Shown piece by piece: positions 53,414-61,251 of a stretch of 64,000 nt of DNA. The stretch covers positions 62,001 through 126,000 of the forward strand of contig CBDIBE010000005.1 in NCBI GenBank assembly GCA_965276815.1, written 5' to 3'. A program made the position numbers and the translations under genes. The DNA is from JAVVHH01 sp965276815 (GTDB lineage: Bacteria; Pseudomonadota; Alphaproteobacteria; Acetobacterales; Acetobacteraceae). How positions within the stretch are numbered: position 1 is the stretch's first letter; each line of letters opens with the position of its first letter. The notes below the pieces were generated by a model. It ran no database searches, was not told the origin of the DNA, and saw only the letters and a program-made list of their open reading frames with translations.

Positions 53414-53725
53414 ATGCCGCAATTCGCCGTGTTCAGGAACCCGGGCCGGGACACCGCTACACCCTTCCTGCTGCAAATACAGTCGAACCGCTTGGAAGGA
53501 ACAAGAGGGCGGGTGTTGATCGCGTTGCATCGCCGATCCGCCGGCGGGCCGCCGGACCGCTCTCTCAGTCCCCATTTCGTAATACAGGGAGTGGTCGTCT
53601 GGGCGAACTCGCTCAACCTAGTGACAATGCCGGCGGATCGTCTCCGCGACGTGCTTGAAATCCTGCCCGAAGCGGACCAGGACCGGATCATTCGAGCTAT
53701 CGACGAGATGATTAGCCGGGCCTAG
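53414..53725 (+). CDS. ccdB: CcdB-type toxin, atypical C-terminus
   Basis: 103 residues. The start PQFAVFRNPGRDTATPFLLQ and IQSNRLEGTRGRVLIALH matches CcdB, and the length is normal. F-plasmid CcdB poisons DNA gyrase through its last residues Trp-Gly-Ile; here the protein ends AIDEMISRA with no such motif. It may target gyrase differently, belong to a non-poisoning subgroup, or have lost toxicity. Its stop overlaps by 4 bp the stop of the convergent carbamoylase gene. Confidence 0.82.
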   Translation: MPQFAVFRNPGRDTATPFLLQIQSNRLEGTRGRVLIALHRRSAGGPPDRSLSPHFVIQGVVVWANSLNLVTMPADRLRDVLEILPEADQDRIIRAIDEMISRA

Positions 53726-54681
53726 CCGGACCAACGCTTCGGCGCGACCGCACCGATTTGCCCGGTAATCCGCGCATATGCCTCCGGCCGCCGATGCTTC
53801 TCGAAATTGAAAATCGTCGTGCGACCCAGAATGCACTGATCGAGGTCGAGATCCGCCGTGATCAGCTCGTCGTCCCAGCTCGTCGCCTGCGCCAGGATCT
53901 CGCCCTGCGGATTGACGATGATGCTGTGGCCGAACAGCTCGCATCCGTCCTCCACCCCCGCCTTCGCCGTCGCAATCGCGAAGCAGGCGTTCTGGTAGGC
54001 GCCGGCTTGCACGCTGAGATGGCTGTGAAAGACCCGCAGATGATGCGCCTCGAAGCCCTTGGCGTCCTGGTTGATGCTCGGCGTGTTGTAGCCGAGCATG
54101 ACCAACTCGGCCGATTGCAGCCCCATCACCCGCCATGCCTCCGGCCAGCGCCGGTCGTTGCAGATCATCAAGCCCATGTTGACCGTGTCGAGGCCGCCCA
54201 TCGGCGCTGCCACCACAGGGAAACCGAGATCGCCGACCTCGAAGTAACGCTTCTCCAAATGCTGCACCCGGCGCGCCGGGTCGAGCTCGGCGTGGCCCGG
54301 CAGGTGCACCTTGCGGTACTTCAGCAGCACGTCGCCTTCGGGCGAGACGAGGATGGCGGTGTTGAAGTGCCGCCCCTCCGGCGTCAGCTCCGCGTAGCCG
54401 AGGTGGAAGCCGATCCCGAACCGCCGCGCCGCCTCGAACAGCGGCGCCGTCGCGTTGCTCGGCATGGCGGTCTCGAACCAATGGTCGGCCTCGGACCGGT
54501 CCGCGTGATAGTGGCGCGGAAAGAACGTCGTCAGCGCCAGTTCCGGGAACACCACGAGCTCGACGCCGCGGGCGTGCGCGCGCTCCAGCAGCCGGATCAT
54601 GCGCTCCACGGCCACGCTGCGCGGCTCGGCTTGCTGGATCGGCCCGAGTTGGGCTGCGGCGGCGGTGAGAATACGGGACAT
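53722..54681 (-). CDS. N-carbamoyl-D-amino acid hydrolase-like nitrilase (copy 1)
   Basis: 319 residues, nitrilase superfamily. The catalytic triad is present: Glu in VVFPELALTTFF, Lys in LLKYRKVHLPGH and Cys in GLMICNDRRWPEAWR. ICNDRRWPE and RITGQIG at the C-terminus are typical of D-carbamoylases, which release the D-amino acid, CO2 and ammonia. A paralogue lies 0.5 kb away, with similar length and motifs. No signal peptide. Confidence 0.88.
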   Translation of the reverse strand: MSRILTAAAAQLGPIQQAEPRSVAVERMIRLLERAHARGVELVVFPELALTTFFPRHYHADRSEADHWFETAMPSNATAPLFEAARRFGIGFHLGYAELTPEGRHFNTAILVSPEGDVLLKYRKVHLPGHAELDPARRVQHLEKRYFEVGDLGFPVVAAPMGGLDTVNMGLMICNDRRWPEAWRVMGLQSAELVMLGYNTPSINQDAKGFEAHHLRVFHSHLSVQAGAYQNACFAIATAKAGVEDGCELFGHSIIVNPQGEILAQATSWDDELITADLDLDQCILGRTTIFNFEKHRRPEAYARITGQIGAVAPKRWSG

Positions 54682-54755
54682 CGCTACCCCTGGGGTTGCA
54701 TTGGATCGGCCTTAAGTGGGCAGCCTAAAGCGAGCCCGCATGATCGCAAAATGCG

Positions 54756-55217
54756 CTACGGCGTCGGGGTCGTTCCGCTGACGCCATGCAGCGGGCGAAA
54801 CCCCTCCAGCGGCACGTTGCCGCCCCGGCCGTTCGTGAAGCTCGATGCAGCGGGAGTGGGCGTGGAGGGAGCAGGCGCCGCCGCGGGCGTGCTGGACGCC
54901 GAAGGCCGTGGCGCCGCGGCCGGCGTCGGCTCGGTCGAATCGGGGACTGGAACAGACTCGACTGCGTCAGGCGACGGGATCGCGGCATCCGGCTCGGGCG
55001 CCACCGGCTCTGGCGCGGGCGTGGCCACAGGCACTGGCGGCGGCAGCAACTGGATCGGCTGCCCCGCTGAACCCGAAGACGGCCCGGCGGAGCCATAGCC
55101 GCCGGGCGCGGCATAGGGCGACTGGCCGTAGTAGGGCTGCCCATAAATCGGGTACGGCTGCTGTGGCACGCAGCCTGCGAGCAAGACCGCTCCCCCGATG
55201 ACGGCAACCGCTCTCAT
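54756..55217 (-). CDS. Pro/Ala-rich lipoprotein, unknown function
   Basis: 153 residues. MRAVAVIGGAVLLAGC is a lipoprotein signal peptide with lipobox LAGC. The rest is low complexity: Tyr/Gly/Pro-rich (YPIYGQPYYGQSPYAAPGG), then a long Pro/Ala/Glu/Val stretch and a short end NVPLEGFRPLHGVSG. The ATG overlaps the second carbamoylase stop (ATGA), so it is co-translated with a metabolic enzyme, which is odd. Function cannot be inferred. Confidence 0.65.
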   Translation of the reverse strand: MRAVAVIGGAVLLAGCVPQQPYPIYGQPYYGQSPYAAPGGYGSAGPSSGSAGQPIQLLPPPVPVATPAPEPVAPEPDAAIPSPDAVESVPVPDSTEPTPAAAPRPSASSTPAAAPAPSTPTPAASSFTNGRGGNVPLEGFRPLHGVSGTTPTP

Positions 55218-56152
55218 ACCGGCTCCTCGACCCCTATTTGGCCCGTTATCCTCCCATACCATTGTGGCCGTCGATGGGCGGCGAAATTAAACATCTTGTC
55301 TTTGCCTTGCCGGCACAGGTCGAGGTCGCAATCCGCGAACAGCAGCTCGTCCGCGATCGTCCGCGCCTCGGCGACCACCCGCCCGTTCGGATCGACGATG
55401 CAGGACCCGCCGATCAACCCCGACCCGTCCTCGTCGCCCGCCTTGGCCACCGCCACCGCCCAGGTCGCGTTCATGTAGGCATTGGCTTGCGCCACGAGTT
55501 GCGAGTGATAGGTGCGCAGCCCGGCATCCTCCGTCTCGCCGCCGTTCGGGTCGTAGGCGGCCGAGTTGTAGCCCACGCAAACCAGCTCGACCCCCTGCAG
55601 CCCCAGCTCGCGCCAGCCCTCCGGCCAGCGCCGGTCGTTGCAGATCAGCATGCCGAGGATCGCGCCCTCGAGCGAAGCTGCGCGGAAAGCAGGGAACCCG
55701 AGATCGCCGTATTCAAAATAGCGCTTTTCCAATTGCTGGAACCGCGCGCCCTCGCGCGGCTCGACGCTGCCGGGCAGGTGCACCTTGCGATATTTGCCGA
55801 TCACGCCGCCATCCGGGCCGACCAGGATCGCGCTGTTGAAGCGCTTCCCCTCCGGCGTCCGCTCGGCGTAGCCGGCGTAGAAGCCGACGCCGAGCGCGCC
55901 GGCGCGGTCGAACAAGGGCTGCACGTGCGGGTTCGGCATGCCGCGCTCGAAATAGCCCAGCAGCTCGTCCTCGCGCAGCAGCCAGCGCGGGAAGAACGTC
56001 GTGAAGGCGAGCTCAGGGAACACCACCAGCTTGGCGCCATCCGCGGCGGCCTGTTCGAGCAACCGCAGCATGCGCGCGAGGATGGCGTCGCTTCTGTCGG
56101 CGCGCTGGTTCGGCCCCATCTGCGCCGCGGCGATGCGGAGGATGCGCGGCAT
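55214..56152 (-). CDS. N-carbamoyl-D-amino acid hydrolase-like nitrilase (copy 2)
   Basis: 312 residues with the same triad as copy 1: Glu in VVFPELAFTTFF, Lys in IGKYRKVHLPGS, Cys in GMLICNDRRWPEGWR, and the same RITGQIG ending. The middle (SAAYDPNGGETEDAGLRTYH) differs, so substrate range probably differs too. The ATG overlaps the hydantoinase stop by one base (TGATG). Hydantoinase plus carbamoylase turns hydantoins into amino acids, probably of D configuration. Confidence 0.88.
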   Translation of the reverse strand: MPRILRIAAAQMGPNQRADRSDAILARMLRLLEQAAADGAKLVVFPELAFTTFFPRWLLREDELLGYFERGMPNPHVQPLFDRAGALGVGFYAGYAERTPEGKRFNSAILVGPDGGVIGKYRKVHLPGSVEPREGARFQQLEKRYFEYGDLGFPAFRAASLEGAILGMLICNDRRWPEGWRELGLQGVELVCVGYNSAAYDPNGGETEDAGLRTYHSQLVAQANAYMNATWAVAVAKAGDEDGSGLIGGSCIVDPNGRVVAEARTIADELLFADCDLDLCRQGKDKMFNFAAHRRPQWYGRITGQIGVEEPV

Positions 56153-57525
56153 CAGTGCGCGGCCCGGCGGATGAACTTGCCGTCGCCGGGTCGCGCCAGC
56201 ACGGTATTGCCGTCCCAGATCGTGCGGCCGCGCAGCACCGTGTGCACGACCCGGCCGCGCATTTCACGCCCGTGATAAGGCGACCAGCGCAGTTCCGGCC
56301 GGTCCTGGATCTGCGCCTCGTCGAAGCGGAACCGCCCGCGCTCCAGCACCAGCAAATCGCAATCCGCGCCGAGCCGGATGCTGCCCTTGCGCGGATATAG
56401 CCCGTGCAGCTTCGCCGTCCGCTCCGCGCAATACGCCGCCATCAGCGTCGGCGGCAGCCCGCGCTCATCGAGCAAGGTGAACATCAGCGGCGCAAAGCTC
56501 TGCATCCCAGTGAGCCCGGCGCCGCATTCAAAGATGTTCGCCGAGCTCTTGCGGTCGGCAGGCCACGGCGCGTGATCGGTCGAGACATAGGCGACGAGGT
56601 CGTGCTGCAGCCGTTCCCACATCCGCTCCACCTCGTCGGCGGTGCGGAACGGCGGGTTGCACTTGCCGCGCCCGCCCAGGCGGACGAGGTCCTCCTCGGT
56701 CATGCAGAGATATTGGATGCAAGCCTCGCCGGTCGCCTGCATCCCCATGCCGCGGAACGTGCGCGCAAGGTCGAACCCGCGCGCGATCGAGGAGTGCGCG
56801 ATGTGCACGTGCGCGCCGGTCTGCAGGCCGATCTCGAAAATCTCCAAATCCGCCATGCTCTCCGCGATCGGCGGCCGCGTGCGGGCGTGCATGATCGCCT
56901 CGGTCCGCCCCGCCGCGCGCGCCTCCGCGCTCAGCTGCTCGACTAGCTCCTGATCCTCGTTGTGCAGCGCGACGGGCAGTCCGGTTTTCGCGATCTCGGC
57001 AAAGGCGGCCAGCATCGTTTGGTGATCGATGCGCGGGAAACGCACCGCATCGTATTCATACGTAGAAAGCTTGAACGCCGAGATGCCACCCGCCGCCAGC
57101 TCGGCGATCCGGTCGACGCCGCCATGCTTGGTGATCGTGCCGTACAGCGCCATGTCCACATGTGCGGTGCGCTCGACCCAGCCGATCTTATCCTGCAGCA
57201 ACTCCGCCGAAGTCACGGGATGCGGGACGTCGTATGGCATATCCACGCAGGTCGTGACCCCGCCCGCGGCGGCACTCCGCGTCGCGCCCTCGATCCCCGC
57301 CCAGCCGAGGCTGCTCGACGTGTGCATATGGCCGTCGACGAGGCCGGGCAGGATCAGCTTGCCGCTGAAATCGAGCGTCTCGGCCGCTGGCGGCGCCTCG
57401 CCTTGACCAACCGCCGCGATCACCTCCCCGCGAACCGCGACATAGCCGTCGGCAAACACCCCTGCAGGAGACACGACATCGCCTAGGAACACGCGGTCGA
57501 ACGGTGTGGTCACGGGTTGGGGCAT
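56152..57525 (-). CDS. Dihydropyrimidinase/hydantoinase/allantoinase-family amidohydrolase
   Basis: 457 residues, cyclic amidohydrolase. Metal ligands: LVDGHMHTSSS, the carboxylated lysine in GISAFKLSTYEYDAVR, HNEDQELVE, HIAHSS and STDHAPW. The length and the sequence around KCNPPFRTADEVE resemble allantoinases and D-hydantoinases equally. Given the two carbamoylases downstream and the racemase nearby, hydantoinase is favoured, with allantoinase possible. It is divergent from prpD, with 65 bp between the starts. Confidence 0.85.
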   Translation of the reverse strand: MPQPVTTPFDRVFLGDVVSPAGVFADGYVAVRGEVIAAVGQGEAPPAAETLDFSGKLILPGLVDGHMHTSSSLGWAGIEGATRSAAAGGVTTCVDMPYDVPHPVTSAELLQDKIGWVERTAHVDMALYGTITKHGGVDRIAELAAGGISAFKLSTYEYDAVRFPRIDHQTMLAAFAEIAKTGLPVALHNEDQELVEQLSAEARAAGRTEAIMHARTRPPIAESMADLEIFEIGLQTGAHVHIAHSSIARGFDLARTFRGMGMQATGEACIQYLCMTEEDLVRLGGRGKCNPPFRTADEVERMWERLQHDLVAYVSTDHAPWPADRKSSANIFECGAGLTGMQSFAPLMFTLLDERGLPPTLMAAYCAERTAKLHGLYPRKGSIRLGADCDLLVLERGRFRFDEAQIQDRPELRWSPYHGREMRGRVVHTVLRGRTIWDGNTVLARPGDGKFIRRAAH

Positions 57526-57590
57526 CCTTGCCGAAGCGGGACCGCAACCTTATGAGCGGAAGGCAGAAGCGCCAAGGGAGTGCCGCCAGC

Positions 57591-59099
57591 ATGCAAATGC
57601 ACGATGTGACCGTCCATCCGTCCAAGGCCCATTTGCCGCGCGAGGAGCAGCTCGCCTGGAAGATCGCCGCGGTTGCCACCGACGCGGTCGCGGTGCCGCC
57701 GGAAACCGAGGAGATGATCGTCAACCGCGTCATCGACAACGCGGCCGTCGCGATCGCCAGCGTCAACCGGCATCCCTGCATGTCGGCGCGCGACATGGCG
57801 CTCGCGCATCCGCACGCGCCGGAGCGCGCCGGCGCCGCGGTCTTCGGGCTGCCGGACAGCACCCGCGTCAGCCCCGAATGGGCCGCCTGGGCCAACGGCA
57901 CCGCGGTGCGCGAGCTGGATATGCACGACACTTTCCTCGCCGCCGATTACAGCCATCCCGGCGACAACATCCCGCCGATCCTGGCGGTCGCGCAGAGCCT
58001 CGGCAAATCCGGCGCCGAACTCGTGCGCGGCGTCGCCGCCGGCTACGAGATCCACATCGACCTGGTGCGCGCGATCAGCCTGCATGCGCATAAGATCGAC
58101 CACATCGCGCACCTTGCCCCGGCGCAGGCCGCCGGCATCGGCACGCTGCTCGGTCTCGACACCGCGACGATCTACCAGGCGGTGCAGCAGGCCGTGCACG
58201 TCAGCTTCACCACGCGGCAAAGCCGCAAAGGCGAGATCAGCTCGTGGAAGGCCTACGCGCCCGCGCATGCCGGCAAGCTGGCGATCGAGGCCGTCGACCG
58301 GGTGATGCGCGGCGAGGGCGCGCCGAGCCCGATCTACGAAGGCGAGGACAGCGTCATCGCCTGGATGCTCGACGGGCCCAAGGCGCACTACCAGGTGCCG
58401 CTGCCGGGACCCGGCGAGGCCAAGCGCGCCATCCTCGACAGCTACACCAAGGAACATTCGGCGGAATACCAAAGCCAGGCGCTGATCGACCTCGCCTTCC
58501 GCATGGGCAAGCAGGTCAAGAACCTGGACGAGGTGCAGGAGGTGATCATCGAGACGAGTCACCACACGCATTACGTCATCGGCACCGGCGCCAACGATCC
58601 GCAAAAAATGGACCCGACGGCGAGCCGTGAGACGCTCGACCATTCGATCATGTTCATCGTCGCCGTGGCGCTGCAGGACGGCGAGTGGCACCACGTGCGC
58701 TCGTACGCGCCCGAGCGTGCGGCGCGGCCAGACACGGTGCGGCTCTGGCACAAGATCCGCACCGTCGAGGACAAGAAATGGACCGAGCGCTACCACGCGC
58801 GCCGGCACGAAGACCTTGCCTTCGGCGGCCGCATCACCATCAGAATGCGGGATGGCAGCGAGATCACCGACGAGATGGCGGTGGCCAATGCCCACCCGCT
58901 CGGCGCCACGCCGTGGCAGCGGCCGGACTACGTCAAGAAGTTCCAGCGCATGACCGAGGGGCTGATCACGCCCGAGGAGAGCAAGCGTTTCCTGCAAGCC
59001 TGCGAGGCGCTGCCACACCTCAAGGCAGGCGACCTGCACCGGCTCAACGTCGCGATGCCCGAAGGCACCGTGCAGCAGGGCAAGCCGGGTATTTTCTGA
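57591..59099 (+). CDS. prpD: 2-methylcitrate dehydratase (MmgE/PrpD family)
   Basis: 502 residues, PrpD length. Motifs: DNAAVAIASVNRHPC, ELDMHDTFLAADYSHPGDNI, AGYEIHIDLVRAI and SSWKAYAPAHAGKLAIEAVD. It dehydrates 2-methylcitrate in propionate breakdown. AAGGGAG precedes the ATG. It forms an operon with the methylcitrate synthase 14 bp downstream; prpB and acnD/acnB are not in view. Confidence 0.92.
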   Translation: MQMHDVTVHPSKAHLPREEQLAWKIAAVATDAVAVPPETEEMIVNRVIDNAAVAIASVNRHPCMSARDMALAHPHAPERAGAAVFGLPDSTRVSPEWAAWANGTAVRELDMHDTFLAADYSHPGDNIPPILAVAQSLGKSGAELVRGVAAGYEIHIDLVRAISLHAHKIDHIAHLAPAQAAGIGTLLGLDTATIYQAVQQAVHVSFTTRQSRKGEISSWKAYAPAHAGKLAIEAVDRVMRGEGAPSPIYEGEDSVIAWMLDGPKAHYQVPLPGPGEAKRAILDSYTKEHSAEYQSQALIDLAFRMGKQVKNLDEVQEVIIETSHHTHYVIGTGANDPQKMDPTASRETLDHSIMFIVAVALQDGEWHHVRSYAPERAARPDTVRLWHKIRTVEDKKWTERYHARRHEDLAFGGRITIRMRDGSEITDEMAVANAHPLGATPWQRPDYVKKFQRMTEGLITPEESKRFLQACEALPHLKAGDLHRLNVAMPEGTVQQGKPGIF

Positions 59100-59113
59100 A
59101 ACAGGAGGCAACC

Positions 59114-60268
59114 ATGTCTGAGACCGAAACCCGGAACTCACCGAAGGCCAAGAAGGGCGTCGCCCTGTCCGGCATCAACGCCGGCAACACCGCGCTCTGC
59201 ACCGTCGGCCACACCGGCAACGACCTGCATTACCGTGGCTACGACATCCTCGACATCGCCGAGCGCTGCGAGTTCGAGGAAATCGCCTATCTCCTGATCC
59301 ACGGTACGCTACCGAACAATGCGCAGCTCGCCGCCTACAAAGTGAAGCTGCGCGCGCTCCGCGGCCTGCCGCACGCGGTGCGCGCCGTGCTCGAAGCGCT
59401 GCCGGCGGCGACGCATCCGATGGATGTCATGCGCACCGGCATCTCCGCGCTCGGCTGCGCGCTGCCCGAGAAGGACGATCACAACCCAGCCGCCGCGCGT
59501 GACATCGCCGACCGCATCATGGCGTCAGGTGCTGCGATCCTGCTCTACTGGTATCACTGGTCGCATAACGGCCGCCGCATCGCCGTCGAAACCTCCGACG
59601 ACAGCATCGGCGGCCACTTCCTGCACCTGCTGAATGGTGCGCCGCCGTCGCCCGAATGGGAGCGCGCGATGCACACCAGCCTGATCCTGTATGCCGAGCA
59701 CGAGTTCAACGCGAGCACGTTCGCCGCGCGCGTCGTCGCCGGCACGGGGGCGGACATGTATTCGGCGATCGTCGGCGGCGTCGGCGCGCTGCGCGGGCCC
59801 AAGCATGGGGGCGCCAACGAAGCGGCGCTCGAGATCCAGAGCCGCTACGCGAGCGAGGATGAAGCCGAGGCGGACATTCGCCGCCGGGTCGCCAACAAGG
59901 AGGTGATCATCGGTTTCGGCCACGCGGTGTACACCGTCGCCGATCCGCGCAACGAGGTGATCAAGGGCGTGGCCAAGCGCCTCGCCGAGCAGAACGGCGA
60001 CACGCTGACCTACCGCGTCGCCGACCGCATCGAGAGCACGATGTGGGAGCTGAAGAAGATGTTCGCCAACCTCGATTGGTTCAGCGCCGTCGCCTACAGC
60101 CAGATGCGGATTCCGACCGCGATGTTCACGCCGATCTTCGTGATTTCGCGCACGAGCGGGTGGGCCGCGCACGTGATGGAGCAGCGCGTGGACAACAAGC
60201 TGATCCGCCCCACGGCGAACTACACGGGACCGGAAAACCTCAAGTTCGTGCCGATATCAGAACGGTAG
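59114..60268 (+). CDS. prpC: 2-methylcitrate synthase
   Basis: 384 residues, citrate-synthase fold of the short, NADH-insensitive class used for 2-methylcitrate. Landmarks: GYDILDIAERCEFEEIAYLL, the oxaloacetate-side LILYAEHEFNASTFAARV, the catalytic His in GPKHGGANEAAL and GFGHAVYTVADPR. It joins propionyl-CoA and oxaloacetate. An AGGAGG site precedes the ATG, and prpD is immediately upstream, which favours methylcitrate over citrate synthase. Confidence 0.93.
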   Translation: MSETETRNSPKAKKGVALSGINAGNTALCTVGHTGNDLHYRGYDILDIAERCEFEEIAYLLIHGTLPNNAQLAAYKVKLRALRGLPHAVRAVLEALPAATHPMDVMRTGISALGCALPEKDDHNPAAARDIADRIMASGAAILLYWYHWSHNGRRIAVETSDDSIGGHFLHLLNGAPPSPEWERAMHTSLILYAEHEFNASTFAARVVAGTGADMYSAIVGGVGALRGPKHGGANEAALEIQSRYASEDEAEADIRRRVANKEVIIGFGHAVYTVADPRNEVIKGVAKRLAEQNGDTLTYRVADRIESTMWELKKMFANLDWFSAVAYSQMRIPTAMFTPIFVISRTSGWAAHVMEQRVDNKLIRPTANYTGPENLKFVPISER

Positions 60269-60508
60269 CGTCGCTGTTTTTTGCGTGATTCATTGCACGC
60301 TGTGCGAGTTTTTATTGACAGCAACGGGTCTGCCGCGTGACAGCGAAATCAGGTGGGCGTTTCGTCGATTCGCGCGGCATCGTGCCGAGCCTCGATTTGC
60401 CCACCGGGAGCGTCGCGATGCCGGGACTCTTGTGTCAGTTTGTTACCTGCTCCGGCCGAGTACGCCCTCAATTGGCAGCCTGCAAACGGTCACAGGAGGA
60501 CCCAGAGA

Positions 60509-60976
60509 ATGACTGAAGAAACCCAGACCAAGCGGCGGGCCCAGGCGATGGCCAGGCGTGCCGCCACCAAGACTGCACCCGCCGCGGCGCCCGAAAAGCC
60601 GGCAGCCAAGCGCGCTGCGGCTCCGCGCAAGGCGGCGGCCAAGGTGGCCGAGCCTGCACCTGCAAAGGCGACGCGGCGGAAGGCTGCGCCGAAGGTAGCG
60701 GCGGCCGAGACCAAGGCTGCGTCAGCACCGAAGAAGACGGCGGCTCCGAAGAAGCCCGCCGCCAAGGCCGCACCCGCGAAGGAAGCTCCGAAGGCGGCAG
60801 CGGCCAAGCGGACCACCCGTGCCACGAAGACGGCCGCAGCACCCGCGGAGAAGAGCGAAGCGGCAAAGACCATGCGGACGGCCAAGTCGCCTGCAACGCG
60901 CAGCGCGGCAGCCAAGAAGCTCGGCTCGACCGGCGCAACCGGCCGCGGCCGCAAGCCCGCGTCTCCGGCGAGCTAG
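60509..60976 (+). CDS. Histone H1-like Lys/Ala/Pro-rich DNA-binding protein
   Basis: 155 residues of AAKKxP-type low complexity with no hydrophobic core, for example KKTAAPKKPAAKAAPAKEAP, and a basic end RGRKPASPAS. It resembles the C-terminal domain of eukaryotic H1 and bacterial H1-like proteins (AlgP, Hc1 type), which bind DNA or RNA non-specifically. An AGGAGG site precedes the ATG at a good distance. The repeat-rich DNA can vary in length between strains. A stack of inverted repeats follows it. Confidence 0.8.
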   Translation: MTEETQTKRRAQAMARRAATKTAPAAAPEKPAAKRAAAPRKAAAKVAEPAPAKATRRKAAPKVAAAETKAASAPKKTAAPKKPAAKAAPAKEAPKAAAAKRTTRATKTAAAPAEKSEAAKTMRTAKSPATRSAAAKKLGSTGATGRGRKPASPAS

Positions 60977-60980
60977 TCTA

Positions 60981-61040
60981 GAGCAACGTCGCCCTGACTG
61001 GAATCGCGACAGCGACGCCAGTCATGCGACAAAGTTGCTC
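60981..61040. repeat. Long imperfect inverted repeat 1 after the H1-like gene
   Basis: Arms GAGCAAC-GTCGC-cct-GACTGG (60981-61001) and CCAGTC-at-GCGAC-aaa-GTTGCTC (61018-61040) give 18 paired bases with two small internal loops; the centre contains a further TCGC-gaca-GCGA. It starts 4 bp after the stop codon. No T-tract. Confidence 0.75.
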
Positions 61041-61053
61041 GCCACCAAAGTAG

Positions 61054-61095
61054 CTAGACCGCCGCCCTGACACAGTCAGGGCGATAGCGGTCTAG
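61054..61095. repeat. Inverted repeat 2
   Basis: CTAGACCGC-CGCCCTGAC (61054-61071), loop ACA, then GTCAGGGCG-ata-GCGGTCTAG (61075-61095): 18 paired bases with one 3-nt bulge. The CGCCCTGAC core also occurs in repeat 1 as CGCCCTGACTGG, so the two are related. Confidence 0.85.
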
Positions 61096-61106
61096 CCGCA
61101 AACTCA

Positions 61107-61142
61107 GCGCGTCACTCCCGGAGCGTTCCGGGAGTGACGCGC
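61107..61142. repeat. Inverted repeat 3, perfect 16-bp stem
   Basis: GCGCGTCACTCCCGGA (61107-61122) and TCCGGGAGTGACGCGC (61127-61142) pair perfectly around a GCGT loop. It could serve as a very stable bidirectional terminator stem between two convergent genes, although no T-tract follows on either side. Confidence 0.85.
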
Positions 61143-61155
61143 CCACTTCCTAAAC

Positions 61156-61248
61156 GTCATCGCGAGAAGCGGAGCGGCGTGGCGGTCCAGCGGCGGCACG
61201 AGCTGAAACGGGCATGGATTGCTTCGTCGCTCCGCTCCTCGCAATGAC
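61156..61248. repeat. Dispersed REP-like repeat element, about 93 bp
   Basis: The ends are inverted: GTCATCGCGAGAAGCGGAGC at 61156-61175 and GCTCCGCTCCTCGCAATGAC at 61229-61248. One strand would read CEERSDEAI, a string that turns up in spurious proteins from many genomes because it is encoded by a widespread GTCATTGCGAGGAGCGAAGC-type repeat. It is best read as a non-coding repeat with hairpin potential. Confidence 0.75.
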
Positions 61249-61251
61249 TGT

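Noticed and set aside
60468..60954. Two long minus-strand frames opposite the H1-like gene, one appearing hydrophobic.
   Set aside because: Antisense of AAK/PAA repeats automatically gives long Ala/Phe/Leu-rich frames; the plus frame has the ribosome binding site.
60981..61142. CRISPR array.
   Set aside because: The three hairpins differ in sequence and length, and there are no regular direct repeats or spacers.
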